Assembly: GCF_002940685.1 (NCBI RefSeq)
Contig: NZ_PNFP01000004.1
Location: 248,001 to 312,000, forward strand
Length of the DNA: 64,000 nt
Source of the DNA: Ensifer adhaerens
GTDB lineage: Bacteria; Pseudomonadota; Alphaproteobacteria; Rhizobiales; Rhizobiaceae
Direction of reading: 5' to 3'
Under the pieces are notes generated by a model, which worked only from the letters and a program-made list of their open reading frames with translations, was not told the origin of the DNA and did no database searches. Made by a program: the position numbers and the translations under genes. Below are positions 1 to 8,066 of the stretch, in pieces (positions within the stretch are counted from its first letter, which is position 1; each line of letters starts with the position of its first letter).

Positions 1-492
1 CTGATCGCCGCAACCAAGGCCGATCACCTGCATCACGAAAGCCACGACCGGCTCGAGCGCATCGCCGCACGCCTGGTCGATCGCGCCGCCGAGAGCATCG
101 GGCTGAGCGGCGCCGGCCTGGAGGTGATGGCGCTTGCCTCGGTTAGGGCAACCCGCGAAGCGACTGTCAACCACGACGGCCATGCGCTGCCGGTCATCGT
201 CGGCACCCCGATATCAGGCGAGAAGATCAACAGCGAAATCTTCGATGGAGAAAAGAAAACCGCGATATTTCCCGGTGACTTGCCGGCAGATCCTGAAGTT
301 CTTTTCAAGACGATGGAGACAAGGTCCGGCACAACGACCTATATCGAAAGCGCGCATCCGCTGCCGGAACTCAGCTTCGTTCGCTTCCGCCCCCCGCATC
401 TTGAGGAAACCGGCGGCGGACTGAAGCTGTCGGTGCCGCATATCCGGCTTGACCGAGCCATGCAATTCCTGTTCGGAGACCGGCTCGCATGA
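1..492 (+). CDS. YcjX-family P-loop GTPase, C-terminal part (truncated by window start)
   Basis: The reading frame is open from base 1 and stops at 492, so only the last 163 residues are seen. It begins LIAATKADHLHHE, where TKAD matches the guanine-specificity (G4) motif of P-loop GTPases. The rest, with a segment on GTPISGEKI and a tail ending in FGDRLA, resembles the C-terminal half of the YcjX/DUF463 family. The next gene is a YcjF-type membrane protein whose ATG overlaps this stop (ATGA), the usual ycjX-ycjF pairing in proteobacteria. The family is stress-linked in enterobacteria and its biochemical role is not settled. The family call is fairly sure; the function is unknown. Confidence 0.8.
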   Translation: MIAATKADHLHHESHDRLERIAARLVDRAAESIGLSGAGLEVMALASVRATREATVNHDGHALPVIVGTPISGEKINSEIFDGEKKTAIFPGDLPADPEVLFKTMETRSGTTTYIESAHPLPELSFVRFRPPHLEETGGGLKLSVPHIRLDRAMQFLFGDRLA

Positions 493-1574
493 GTGACGAC
501 AGCAACGGTCGCAGCCGCCGTCCCGGCGCCTTTTCAGTCGGCGAAGACAAACCCGCCGAGGCCGGTCCGCAGCTACGCACGCGACGCGCGCCCGCAAGTT
601 TCGACGACAACGTCGTGCTGACACCCGATGCGGAAGACCCGTTCCGCGAGACCACGCTTGCGGTGGAGGCCCTCGCCCTGCCCGAAGCAAGTCCTCGCAA
701 GCGCCGGCTGTCGGTCGGCAAGATCGCGACCGGCGCGCTCGGCATCATCCTGTCGCTGGCTGCCGGCCTCTGGGTCGACCGCCTGCTTCGCGATCTCTTC
801 GCGCGTGCCGATTGGCTCGGCTACACCGCGCTTGCCGTCGTCGCGATCGGGCTCCTCGCACTTTTGATCCTCGTTGCCCGCGAGCTCTCGGGCCTGATGC
901 AGCTCACGGCCATCCAGAAGCTGAAATCGGAAACGGAGGCTGCGGCCGCTTCGGCCAATGCGAAACCCGCGCGCGCAGCGCAGGCAAGGCTCGTCCACCT
1001 GCTGGCCAGCAATCCCCGAACGGCGCGCGGGCGCACACGGCTGAAGGAAAGCGAAGGCGAGATCATCGACGGGCCGCACGTGATCGAGCTCACCGAACGA
1101 GAATTGCTGAGCCCGCTCGACCGCGAGGCGCGCCGTCTCATTCTCGCAGCGTCCAAGCGCGTCTCGATCGTCACGGCGGTCAGTCCGCGCGCGCTCGTCG
1201 ACCTCGGATACGTACTCTATGAATCGGCCCGCCTGATCCGCGCCATGGCCGAACTCTACGGCGGCCGCCCCGGCACCCTCGGCCTTCTGCGGCTGATGCG
1301 GGACGTCATCGCCCACCTGGCCGTCACCGGCTCGATCGCCGCCGGCGACAGCCTGATCCAGCAGGTTCTTGGCCACGGGCTGGCTTCGAAACTCTCGGCC
1401 CGCCTGGGCGAAGGCGTCATCAACGGCCTGATGACCGCACGCATCGGCATCGCGGCGATGGACCTCTGCCGTCCCATGCCATTCCGGGCGCTGAAACGCC
1501 CGGGGATCGGCGACTTTCTCGCCGACCTCAGTCCGGGTGCCGGACGCGTGATCGGTGAAAGCGGCGAGAAGTAG
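489..1574 (+). CDS. YcjF/TIGR01620-type inner-membrane protein (DUF697)
   Basis: 361 residues. The N-terminal 75 residues are charged and Pro-rich, probably disordered. Two hydrophobic helices follow at about residues 78-96 and 110-130, then a long helical region and a C-terminal DUF697-like part rich in Gly and Ala (about 230-345) with RLGEGVINGLMTARIGIAAM. Length and layout fit the YcjF/TIGR01620 family. The start overlaps the stop of the GTPase gene by four bases, implying translational coupling and a two-gene unit. Only 15 bases separate its stop from that of the convergent molybdoenzyme gene and no hairpin lies between them. Function is unknown; it probably anchors the YcjX partner at the membrane (inference). 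Confidence 0.8.
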   Translation: MSDDSNGRSRRPGAFSVGEDKPAEAGPQLRTRRAPASFDDNVVLTPDAEDPFRETTLAVEALALPEASPRKRRLSVGKIATGALGIILSLAAGLWVDRLLRDLFARADWLGYTALAVVAIGLLALLILVARELSGLMQLTAIQKLKSETEAAAASANAKPARAAQARLVHLLASNPRTARGRTRLKESEGEIIDGPHVIELTERELLSPLDREARRLILAASKRVSIVTAVSPRALVDLGYVLYESARLIRAMAELYGGRPGTLGLLRLMRDVIAHLAVTGSIAAGDSLIQQVLGHGLASKLSARLGEGVINGLMTARIGIAAMDLCRPMPFRALKRPGIGDFLADLSPGAGRVIGESGEK

Positions 1575-1589
1575 CACGCCCGCGCAAAA

Positions 1590-2381
1590 CTAGATCCCCG
1601 CGTACCAGTCGTAGCCGAGATCTTCCCAGTAGCCGCCGCGCCCTCGCCCGAAGGGCGCGAGATCAGCAACGACTTCGATCGCGCGGATGTATTTCGCCAT
1701 CTTGTAACCCAGCTGGCGTTCGACCCGGACGCGCAGCGGTGCACCGTTGGCGACCGGCAAGGCCGCACCGTTCAGGCCGTAGGCGAGGATCGTCTGCGGG
1801 TGACGCGCATCGACCATGTCGATCGATGTGTAGTAGGCGGCCGAGCCGGCAAGCCCGAGCGGCATGCTGTCGAAGCAATGAAAGACCACGTAGCGCGCCT
1901 CGGCCTTCACGCGCGCCTCATCGAGGACACGAGCAAGGGCAACGCCGCTCCACTTGGCGATGCAGCTCCAGCCTTCGACGCAGTCGTGTCGGGTGATCTG
2001 CGTGCGCGACGGCATGTTGCGCAGCTCCTCGAGCGTCAGATGCAGCGGGCGCTCGACCAGGCCGGAAACATGAAGCCGGTAACCGGCAAAGTCTTCCTGC
2101 TTCAGCGCGAGATAGGTTGCGTCCCCCGGATCGGTGGAGCCGTTCGGCCGCTGCCCCTGCCGGATCTCGCTCTCGGCAAATTCCGGTGCCAGCCGATCGG
2201 CCGGCACGAGCAGCCGCTGCGCCCGGTAAGTGAGGCTGTTGGCGGACGCGAGAAGGCCCCGCACGGAACTGCCGGTTCCCATGAGGCCGTCGAGCGCGTC
2301 GCAGCCTGCAAGCGGCAACGCCGAAACCGTTACCCCCGCCGCCGTCAGGAAGCGCCGGCGATTGAGCTGGAACGCGCTCAT
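1590..2381 (-). CDS. Tat-exported molybdopterin-dependent oxidoreductase (sulfite oxidase/MsrP-like), probable lipoprotein
   Basis: 263 residues. The N-terminus carries a twin-arginine motif (NRRRFLTAAG) and a lipobox-like LAGC with Cys27, so the protein is probably exported folded by Tat and may be lipid-anchored. The oxidoreductase molybdopterin-binding domain covers about residues 90-255. HDCVEGWSC (Cys134) resembles the molybdenum-ligating CVEAWS motif of MsrP/YedY. Its start overlaps the stop of the upstream cytochrome b gene (ATGA), so the two should be co-translated, with the cytochrome passing electrons to or from the quinone pool. The substrate cannot be read from the sequence; sulfite, sulfoxides or methionine sulfoxide are possible. 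It is too different from MsrP for me to use that name. Confidence 0.85.
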   Translation of the reverse strand: MSAFQLNRRRFLTAAGVTVSALPLAGCDALDGLMGTGSSVRGLLASANSLTYRAQRLLVPADRLAPEFAESEIRQGQRPNGSTDPGDATYLALKQEDFAGYRLHVSGLVERPLHLTLEELRNMPSRTQITRHDCVEGWSCIAKWSGVALARVLDEARVKAEARYVVFHCFDSMPLGLAGSAAYYTSIDMVDARHPQTILAYGLNGAALPVANGAPLRVRVERQLGYKMAKYIRAIEVVADLAPFGRGRGGYWEDLGYDWYAGI

Positions 2382-3241
2382 GTTCGTTCTCCCCGGCCCG
2401 CCGAGCGCCGGACGCGATACCGTCCTGTTATCATCGAGCGCATCTCGTTGATCGGACCGGCCGCAAACACCATGGCGATGTGCACCGCGAAGAAACCGCC
2501 GAGCAGTAGCATCACGGCGAAGTGGATCGTGCGAGCCGTCTGCCTGCCGCCGAAGAGTTGAACCAGCCAGGGCCAGCCGGCGTTCATGCCCGGCGACATG
2601 GTCAGACCGGTCGCGATCATGAGCGGAAAAAAGACCAGAAGAACAATGCCGTAGGAAAGTTTCTGCAAGCTGTTGTAGCGCCCGTCATGCTCAAAGCGAA
2701 ACCGCAGATGCGCGACGAAGGTGGCGGGCAAGGCGCGGATATCGGCCAGACCGGGAAGAATGTCCCGCCGCAGGTGACCGTTGACCGCGCTCCCGACCAG
2801 CCAGACGGCATAGACGGCGGCAAATATCCAGGCGAAGAAGAAGTGCACGACACGGCCGGTTGCGAGGTCCTGATAGGAGGGCAGGGTCAACCAGGCCGGA
2901 AAAGCCCGATAGGTTCTCTCCTCTTCAGGCCCGCTGACGCCAAGAACGCCGGTGGTGTCGAAGCTTAGCCCAAAAACTGTGGTCAGGCCGCGAACCTCAC
3001 CGCTTCGCTCGCGAACCGGCCCTATCGACAGGACGCTGTTGTCGAAGGCAAAGCCCGATTGCTGCCCGACATAGAGTGCCGGATGCGCGTTGAAGATCTG
3101 CAGACCGCTGAGGATGAGAAAGAACAGCGCGCCGGCCCAGGCCCAATGGGTCAGCCGGGTGGTCAGCCGGTGCCGCGATATCGTCAGGCCTTGCTGCGTG
3201 TCCGACGCGGTCGATTCCGAATCATGTCCTGCCGTATCCAT
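2378..3241 (-). CDS. Cytochrome b561-type membrane subunit partnering the molybdoenzyme
   Basis: 287 residues from the ATG at 3241, chosen because GGGAG lies about seven bases upstream and the longer frame (to 3424) adds a non-conserved leader. At least four hydrophobic helices carry His residues placed as in b-type cytochromes: RLTHWAWAG early, VVHFFFAWIF in the middle, and IHFAVMLLLGGFFAVHIAMV near the end. This is the di-haem cytochrome b561/Ni-Fe hydrogenase cytochrome b fold. It overlaps the molybdoenzyme gene by four bases, so it is the likely membrane electron carrier for that enzyme. The loop after helix 1 (about 60 residues, periplasmic) is longer than in minimal b561 proteins. Confidence 0.8.
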   Translation of the reverse strand: MDTAGHDSESTASDTQQGLTISRHRLTTRLTHWAWAGALFFLILSGLQIFNAHPALYVGQQSGFAFDNSVLSIGPVRERSGEVRGLTTVFGLSFDTTGVLGVSGPEEERTYRAFPAWLTLPSYQDLATGRVVHFFFAWIFAAVYAVWLVGSAVNGHLRRDILPGLADIRALPATFVAHLRFRFEHDGRYNSLQKLSYGIVLLVFFPLMIATGLTMSPGMNAGWPWLVQLFGGRQTARTIHFAVMLLLGGFFAVHIAMVFAAGPINEMRSMITGRYRVRRSAGRGERT

Positions 3242-3477
3242 GGGAAGTCTCCCGTTTCCATGGTCATACGTAGCGCGAACGGGGCAAGTTTCATGTCCCC
3301 GCACGATGCCTGCCAAAATTCGCCAACCCATTGTTTTTCTGAAGCCAAAAATGCTGTGGCCAATCCGCTTTCCGGCCACAAAGAAGCCGCAACGCGCACT
3401 GCACGGAAACCGTCCATTAACCATTTGTGCGCAAATGTGGCTTTCAGTTTCGGACGTTGACCCATCAAGGATCGTTT

Positions 3478-4029
3478 ATGTTCTCGCGCCCTTCTTTGAT
3501 CGCTCGCGGCGCTGCCGCCTTCGCGCTTGCAGCTACCGTCGGCCTTGCGACACCGGCTTTTTCCGGCGCCAAGGACAAGGCCTTCTTCGAGAAGGTCTCA
3601 GGCCAATGGAAGGGTCCGGGCGAGATCGTCGCGGGCAAGTACAAGGGCACCAAGTTCACCTGCGACCTCTCCGGTGAGCCGGTCGCCGGTGACGATACCG
3701 GCATCAAGCTCGACGGCTTCTGCCGCGTCGGCGTGTTCAAGCAGCCGATGTCGGCGCTGATCACGCAGAAGGGCAACACCTATACCGGCAAGTTCCTCGA
3801 CGGCGCCGAGGGCAAGGGGCTTGATATCGTTTCGGGCAACGTCGCCAAGGACAAGGTGGTCGTCGGCATCAACCGCAAGAAGCTGAACGGCGCCATGATT
3901 GCCCGGCTGCAGGACGATCAGACGATGAACATCACCATCTCGGTCAAGGTCGAGGAAACGATGGTGCCGGTCATCGGCGTCAGCCTCAACCGTCAGATCG
4001 ACACGATCGCCGTCGGCTCGATCAAGTAA
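3478..4029 (+). CDS. Secreted hypothetical protein
   Basis: 183 residues from the ATG at 3478, preceded by AAGGA at six bases; an in-frame ATG at 3427 would put a non-signal leader ahead of the signal peptide. Residues 1-23 form a classical signal peptide ending near ATPAFSGA. The mature part is rich in Gly, Lys and Thr and looks like a beta-rich periplasmic domain, with two Cys residues (in FTCDL and GFCRV) that could form a disulfide. No catalytic motif is recognisable. It is divergent from the cytochrome gene and followed by a strong terminator, so it is probably a single-gene unit. Confidence 0.75.
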   Translation: MFSRPSLIARGAAAFALAATVGLATPAFSGAKDKAFFEKVSGQWKGPGEIVAGKYKGTKFTCDLSGEPVAGDDTGIKLDGFCRVGVFKQPMSALITQKGNTYTGKFLDGAEGKGLDIVSGNVAKDKVVVGINRKKLNGAMIARLQDDQTMNITISVKVEETMVPVIGVSLNRQIDTIAVGSIK

Positions 4030-4045
4030 CGTTCAGCATCCAATC

Positions 4046-4085
4046 AAACGACAAAGCCCCGGCATCGACCGGGGCTTTGTCGTTT
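4046..4085. terminator. Bidirectional intrinsic terminator between the secreted protein gene and folK
   Basis: Perfect 17-bp stem (4046-4062 with 4069-4085) and a six-base loop. The core is AAAGCCCCGG/CCGGGGCTTT with AAA/TTT at the base, so each orientation ends in a short T run. It lies between convergent genes ending at 4029 (+) and 4114 (-) and can serve both. Confidence 0.85.
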
Positions 4086-4113
4086 CGGGCACAGTGCAGA
4101 CAGAAGGGCTCGG

Positions 4114-4638
4114 TCAGCCTTTCGTGCGCCACCAGTTCATCTCGGCATCGGCGACCTCGATACCGGCCACGTCGGCCTGCTGCAGCCAGTCGGCGATCGT
4201 TCGGCCGAAAACCGGCATCTCAGCGGCGAAGTCGGCGAGTGGCATCAGCACGAAGCCGCGCTCGGTCATCCTTGGATGTGGCAGCTCCAGCCGCGGTGCC
4301 GCCTGCACCACGCCTTCGAAGGTCAGGACGTCGATGTCGAGCGTGCGCGGTCCCCAACGCTCGTCCCGCACGCGCTTCATCGCGCGCTCGATCTCAAGGC
4401 AGGTATCGAGCAGAGCCTCGGGCTCCAATGTCGTTTCGATCCGCGCGCACGCATTGAAGAACCACGCCTGGTCGGTCTTCCCCCAGGGTGGGGTGCGATA
4501 GAGCCGCGACACGGCGGTAACGCTACAGTCGTCGCGCGCGTCGAGCGCCTGCAGCGCCTCGGCCATCGCCTTGCGGGGATCGCCAAGGTTGCCACCGAGC
4601 CCAAGCGTGGCGACGCGCCAGTCAGCCTCAGACGACAT
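4114..4638 (-). CDS. folK: 2-amino-4-hydroxy-6-hydroxymethyldihydropteridine diphosphokinase
   Basis: 174 residues, normal for HPPK. It transfers pyrophosphate from ATP to 6-hydroxymethyl-7,8-dihydropterin, the step before dihydropteroate synthase in folate synthesis. Family signatures are clear: LGGNLGDP at the start, RLYRTPPWGKTDQ, FNACARIET, the RWGPRTLDIDVL metal- and ATP-binding motif, and LPHPRMTERGFVLMPL. The start overlaps the end of folB by 11 bases, so it is the last gene of the folP-folB-folK operon and its transcript should end at the 4046-4085 hairpin. Confidence 0.95.
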   Translation of the reverse strand: MSSEADWRVATLGLGGNLGDPRKAMAEALQALDARDDCSVTAVSRLYRTPPWGKTDQAWFFNACARIETTLEPEALLDTCLEIERAMKRVRDERWGPRTLDIDVLTFEGVVQAAPRLELPHPRMTERGFVLMPLADFAAEMPVFGRTIADWLQQADVAGIEVADAEMNWWRTKG

Positions 4639-4996
4639 GCTCGACCGTCACTTCGACGTAGTCGAGCACGCCCGGCACGGGCGCATTCGGCTTGCGGATC
4701 GAAACCTTGGCGCGCTTGATCTGCGGGAAACGAACGCACAGCGTCTTCGCCACTTCCAGCGCCAGCGCCTCGATCAGATATCGCCGCCGCCCGGTCACGA
4801 TGCGCTCGATCTCCTGGAAGGCGATGCCGTAGTGCACGGTGTCTTCGATCGAGTCGTCGACCAGCGCCGTTCCCTGCTCGACCTCCAGTTCGGCGTCGAC
4901 GAAGAAACGCTGCCCGAGCAACTCTTCCTCATCGAACACGCCGTGACGGGCGAAGAAGGCACAGTTCTTGAGAGTGATGATGTAAGTCGGGCTCAT
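4628..4996 (-). CDS. folB: Dihydroneopterin aldolase
   Basis: 122 residues, the usual FolB size. It converts dihydroneopterin to 6-hydroxymethyldihydropterin and glycolaldehyde. The sequence shows the family pattern: a start of ITLKNCAFFARHGVFDEE with the conserved HGV segment, RFFVDAEL, and the later VDDSIEDTVHYG and RYLIEALALEVA motifs containing the Tyr and Glu of the pterin pocket. GGAGAAGC precedes the ATG. It overlaps folK downstream and lies 118 bases after folP. Confidence 0.95.
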   Translation of the reverse strand: MSPTYIITLKNCAFFARHGVFDEEELLGQRFFVDAELEVEQGTALVDDSIEDTVHYGIAFQEIERIVTGRRRYLIEALALEVAKTLCVRFPQIKRAKVSIRKPNAPVPGVLDYVEVTVEHVV

Positions 4997-5114
4997 GCTT
5001 CTCCGTCCCGTCTATTGTTTCTGGATCGCGATGATTTTTCGTCCGATCGACTGAAATCATGACCGTGATCGTTTTTGTTGGAGCGGACTGCGGGCAAAAC
5101 GGCAGGCACCTTGC

Positions 5115-5966
5115 TCACCCCGCTCTGGCGTTCAGCATAGCATCCGCCACTGCCAGCGCATCCTTGCTGTTTGCGACATCGTGTACGCGGAAAATCGAGG
5201 CGCCGGCAGCGCGCAGCAGCGCCGTCGTCGCGGCCGTGGCCACATCCCGGTCGGCAGCTTCGCGGCCGCTGACCGCGCCGACGAAGCGCTTGCGCGACGT
5301 ACCGACGAGGAACGGCAGCTCGAAGCGGTGCAGTTCGGCAAAACGCGCCATCAGCTCGAGGTTCTCGTCGGTGTCCTTGGCAAAGCCGAAGCCCGGGTCG
5401 AGCACGATGCGATCCCGCTCCACGCCGGCCGTCCCGGCGATCTCGAGAGAACGCTCGAGGAAATGAAACTGATCGGCGATCACGTCGGGCAGTTTTTCCC
5501 GATCCCGGCCGGTATGCATGATGCATAGCCCGGCTCCGGTGTCGGCGGCGACAGCGGCGATATCCGGCTCGCGCTGCAGGCCGTGCACATCATTGACGAT
5601 ATGCGCGCCGGCCTCCACTGCCAGGCGGGCAGTCGATGCCCTGTAGGTGTCGACCGAGATCACCGCATCGGTATCGCGTGCGAGTGCCGAGATCACCGGC
5701 AGGATGCGCGCCTGCTCCTCTTCGGCGCTGACGGGAGCTGCGTCCGGTCGCGTGGACTCCCCGCCGATGTCGAGGATCAGGGCGCCCTCCTCCAGGCAGC
5801 GCACCCCTTGTGCGACCGCGGCAACGGCGTCGATGAAACGACCGCCGTCGGAGAAAGAATCCGGGGTAACATTGACGATTGCCATCAAAACGCCATGCGG
5901 GCCGAGTTCGAGGCTGCGCCCATGCGCAAGCTTCCAGCTAAATTTCTGAAATGGATTGTAAGTCAT
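5115..5966 (-). CDS. folP: Dihydropteroate synthase
   Basis: 283 residues. It joins 4-aminobenzoate to 6-hydroxymethyldihydropterin diphosphate and is the sulfonamide target. Diagnostic motifs: MAIVNVTPDSFSDGG with the metal-binding Asn, DIGGESTRPDA, ISVDTYRA, IVNDVHG, DPGFGFAKD, and VGTSRKRFVG with the substrate-binding SRK. GAGGGAAA lies directly before the ATG. First gene of folP-folB-folK. The 118-base gap to folB shows no hairpin with a T run, so co-transcription is likely. Confidence 0.96.
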   Translation of the reverse strand: MTYNPFQKFSWKLAHGRSLELGPHGVLMAIVNVTPDSFSDGGRFIDAVAAVAQGVRCLEEGALILDIGGESTRPDAAPVSAEEEQARILPVISALARDTDAVISVDTYRASTARLAVEAGAHIVNDVHGLQREPDIAAVAADTGAGLCIMHTGRDREKLPDVIADQFHFLERSLEIAGTAGVERDRIVLDPGFGFAKDTDENLELMARFAELHRFELPFLVGTSRKRFVGAVSGREAADRDVATAATTALLRAAGASIFRVHDVANSKDALAVADAMLNARAG

Positions 5967-6073
5967 TTTCCCTCACGATCCGCATTCGGCCGAGAGCCAT
6001 CGTTTTGCTGTTGCACCGGCGCTGGCTATGCCCCAAGCTTGATTGAAGTTCAACCGAAGAGAACCACGCATTG

Positions 6074-6703
6074 ATGTCCCGAGTACGCGTCCCGTTCAAA
6101 GTCGCCCTTCTGACCCTCCTGGTTGCCACCCCGCTCGGTGCAGCCTCGGGTGAAACCGTCGTCAACAAGAGTTTTTCGTATTTTTCGATCGGTGGCAGAA
6201 CGGCTGAAGAGCTGGACAAGGCATTGTCGGCAAGCGGACCGCTGATGAAGTCGACCGGCGCCCGCCATCCAGGCGCCACGCGCATCAAGTTTGGCGGCTC
6301 GATCACCTATGTCAGCCGCGGCGGACGCTGCGCCGTGGGTTCGGCGCGCGTGACGCTCAACACGCGCATCATTCTGCCGAAGTGGAAGTACCGCCGCCAG
6401 GCCGGTCGCGACCTGGCCCTCGTCTGGGACACGCTGTCGAGCGACATCAAGCGCCACGAGGAGCGCCATGCGGAAATCGCCCGCAACCATGCACGGCGGA
6501 TGGAAAAGACGTTCCTGGCGCTGAAGCCCCAGGACAGTTGCGAGGAAATGCAGGCAAGCGTCGCGCGCGCCAGCGCAATCGCGATCGAGGCGCATGACAA
6601 GGACCAGGCCCGGTTCGACCGCACCGAGGCCGCCAACTTCGACAAGCGCATGATCCGACTGCTGCAATACCGGCTGGAAACGCTCAAGAAAGCGCAACAG
6701 TAG
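6074..6703 (+). CDS. Secreted DUF922-type predicted Zn-dependent protease
   Basis: 209 residues from the ATG at 6074; a TTG lies directly before it in frame. Residues 1-25 are a signal peptide (VALLTLLVATPLGAASG). The mature part carries IKRHEERHAEIARNH, a His-Glu-x-x-His arrangement (HEERH) of zinc metalloproteases, within the context typical of DUF922 proteins. The C-terminus is helical and charged. It is divergent from folP. The DUF922 family is common in rhizobia and its substrates are unknown. The 360 bases after the stop contain a separate small-RNA candidate. Confidence 0.75.
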   Translation: MSRVRVPFKVALLTLLVATPLGAASGETVVNKSFSYFSIGGRTAEELDKALSASGPLMKSTGARHPGATRIKFGGSITYVSRGGRCAVGSARVTLNTRIILPKWKYRRQAGRDLALVWDTLSSDIKRHEERHAEIARNHARRMEKTFLALKPQDSCEEMQASVARASAIAIEAHDKDQARFDRTEAANFDKRMIRLLQYRLETLKKAQQ

Positions 6704-6984
6704 GTAGCAAGACCGACACCTGGAAGAAGAGCCGGACTATAGTCCCGGCTCGGCCCATTTCGGCGGCAATACCCACAGTATTTTATTGGTGAAATATAAC
6801 GATGGCTGCCGGCCAGCGACTCATCTATATTCAAATCATGGACAGAGGGGCCGGGACAAAGACTAGCCCCACGAAACCAATAGATTAAGCGCGACGCAGT
6901 CGCGGCGCGATAAGCTTAGATGTTGCCTTTACTTTGAATTGCGCAACGTTGTTCACTTGAAAAGAAAAAGAACAAATCGAACAG

Positions 6985-7102
6985 CGGAGCCGGAACGGGT
7001 TCTCCTGGCGTGTCTTGGTGCAGCAGATGTTCCCTCCCTCATCTGTATGCGATGCGCCCTCCTCGCCTCGCTTGTCCAACGACCGGCGAGGCGCTTTTTT
7101 TT
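6985..7102 (+). ncRNA. Candidate trans-acting small RNA with anti-Shine-Dalgarno loop
   Basis: The intergenic stretch 6704-7143 has no gene. It holds a hairpin, CAGATG (7024-7029) and CATCTG (7040-7045), whose ten-base loop TTCCCTCCCT is complementary to Shine-Dalgarno sequences. A second CCCTCCTC lies at 7057-7064, and a terminator with eight T residues ends at 7102. Loop-exposed CCUCC motifs plus a Rho-independent terminator are the layout of rhizobial/alphaproteobacterial anti-SD small RNAs (alpha-r14/suhB type and similar). The 5' end is a guess; I found no convincing sigma-70 box. It could instead be the 3' UTR of the DUF922 gene. Confidence 0.45.
7064..7102 (+). terminator. Intrinsic terminator with T8 tract
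   Basis: Stem CGCCTCGC (7064-7071) with GCGAGGCG (7086-7093), a 14-base loop, one C, then eight T residues (7095-7102). It is on the plus strand, while the nearest downstream gene is on the minus strand and the nearest upstream plus-strand stop is 360 bases away. It therefore most likely ends an RNA made in this intergenic region. Confidence 0.8.
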
Positions 7103-7143
7103 GCGGGGATCCCAGAAGCAAGGCGTAGGGGGCAGCCGCGCCG

Positions 7144-7464
7144 TCAGGCTTGGCGTTCCGGCACATGGACGACGAGACCGTCCAGCGCATCGCTCATCTT
7201 GATCTGACAGGAGAGCCGCGACGTTGGCCGCACGTCGTAGGCAAAGTCCAGCATGTCTTCTTCCATGGCTTCCGGAGCGCCGACGGTCGCCGCCCAGGCG
7301 TCGTCGACATAGACATGACAGGTCGCGCAGGCGCAGGCCCCGCCGCATTCTGCCTCAATGCCGGGAACAGAATTGCGCACGGCGTTTTCCATGACCGTGG
7401 AGCCGTTCTCGACATCAAGTTCATGGCGCGCGCCATCAAAGGCAACGATCGTAAGTTTTGTCAT
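7144..7464 (-). CDS. Adrenodoxin-type [2Fe-2S] ferredoxin
   Basis: 106 residues. The cluster ligands are visible as C40-X5-C46-X2-C49 ([12 protein letters not shown]) with the fourth Cys at residue 86 (RLSCQI), the vertebrate/bacterial adrenodoxin pattern rather than the plant type. Acidic residues around [11 protein letters not shown] match the partner-binding helix of this family. GGAAAGAGAC precedes the ATG. It stands alone, with no reductase or P450 beside it, so its partner is unknown. Confidence 0.92.
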   Translation of the reverse strand: MTKLTIVAFDGARHELDVENGSTVMENAVRNSVPGIEAECGGACACATCHVYVDDAWAATVGAPEAMEEDMLDFAYDVRPTSRLSCQIKMSDALDGLVVHVPERQA

Positions 7465-7697
7465 GTCTCTTTCCGGAATAAACTGGTGGATTGGCCGGGC
7501 GCAAGGCCTGTTGAGAAGGAACGCCGCGGGCGCAAATTCAGGGAAAGTTCTTCCAACAAATCGGCCGGCCAGTCAACAACGGCCATCATTCCGTGTATGG
7601 CATCTGCCGCCATCACCGTCGGCACGATGCCTTGCCGCAAGATGTGGGCATCGGTCGGGGGATCGGGGCCGGCAGGGCCCCCATCCATTCTTGAGCC

Positions 7698-8066
7698 TTA
7701 GCGGCAGAGCTTCAGAATGAAGTGTTCGGCTTCGAGCACGGCTGCTGCGAGCGTGTCGCAGAACGAGGCTTCGGCCGGATTGTGTTCGATCGCGCCGGCG
7801 ACGCTTGCGACGTCGACTGCGCCGACGGCAAGGGCTGCGCCCTTCAGCCGATGTGCGGCCTGGGCACGCACGATGCCCTCGCTCTCGACGATCTCCTTCA
7901 AGACCTGGCGCGCCTGGCGCGCAAAGAGTTGCAGCACTTCGATTTCGAGCGCCTTGTCACCCATCGTCTGAACGGCGAGGTGGGCAAAGTCGATCGGCTT
8001 TTTGCCTGACGCAGAAGAGTTTCCCGGACTGTCCGGGGCTTCAAAGGCAATCCTGAGGGCCGCCAT
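7698..8066 (-). CDS. Stand-alone Hpt (histidine phosphotransfer) domain protein
   Basis: 122 residues. The four-helix Hpt core covers about residues 25-115 and has AHRLKGAA with the phosphorylatable His72, the hallmark of Hpt domains. There is no kinase, receiver or output domain, so it would shuttle phosphoryl groups between a hybrid kinase and a response regulator encoded elsewhere. The last residues (HFILKLCR) are basic. A CtrA-like half-site lies 160-180 bases upstream of its start. It is not ChpT, which is longer. Confidence 0.8.
   Translation of the reverse strand: MAALRIAFEAPDSPGNSSASGKKPIDFAHLAVQTMGDKALEIEVLQLFARQARQVLKEIVESEGIVRAQAAHRLKGAALAVGAVDVASVAGAIEHNPAEASFCDTLAAAVLEAEHFILKLCR

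Noticed and set aside
3417-3424. CtrA half-site TTAACCAT before the secreted protein gene
   Set aside because: A lone eight-base match with no second TTAA; expected by chance once or twice in 64 kb.
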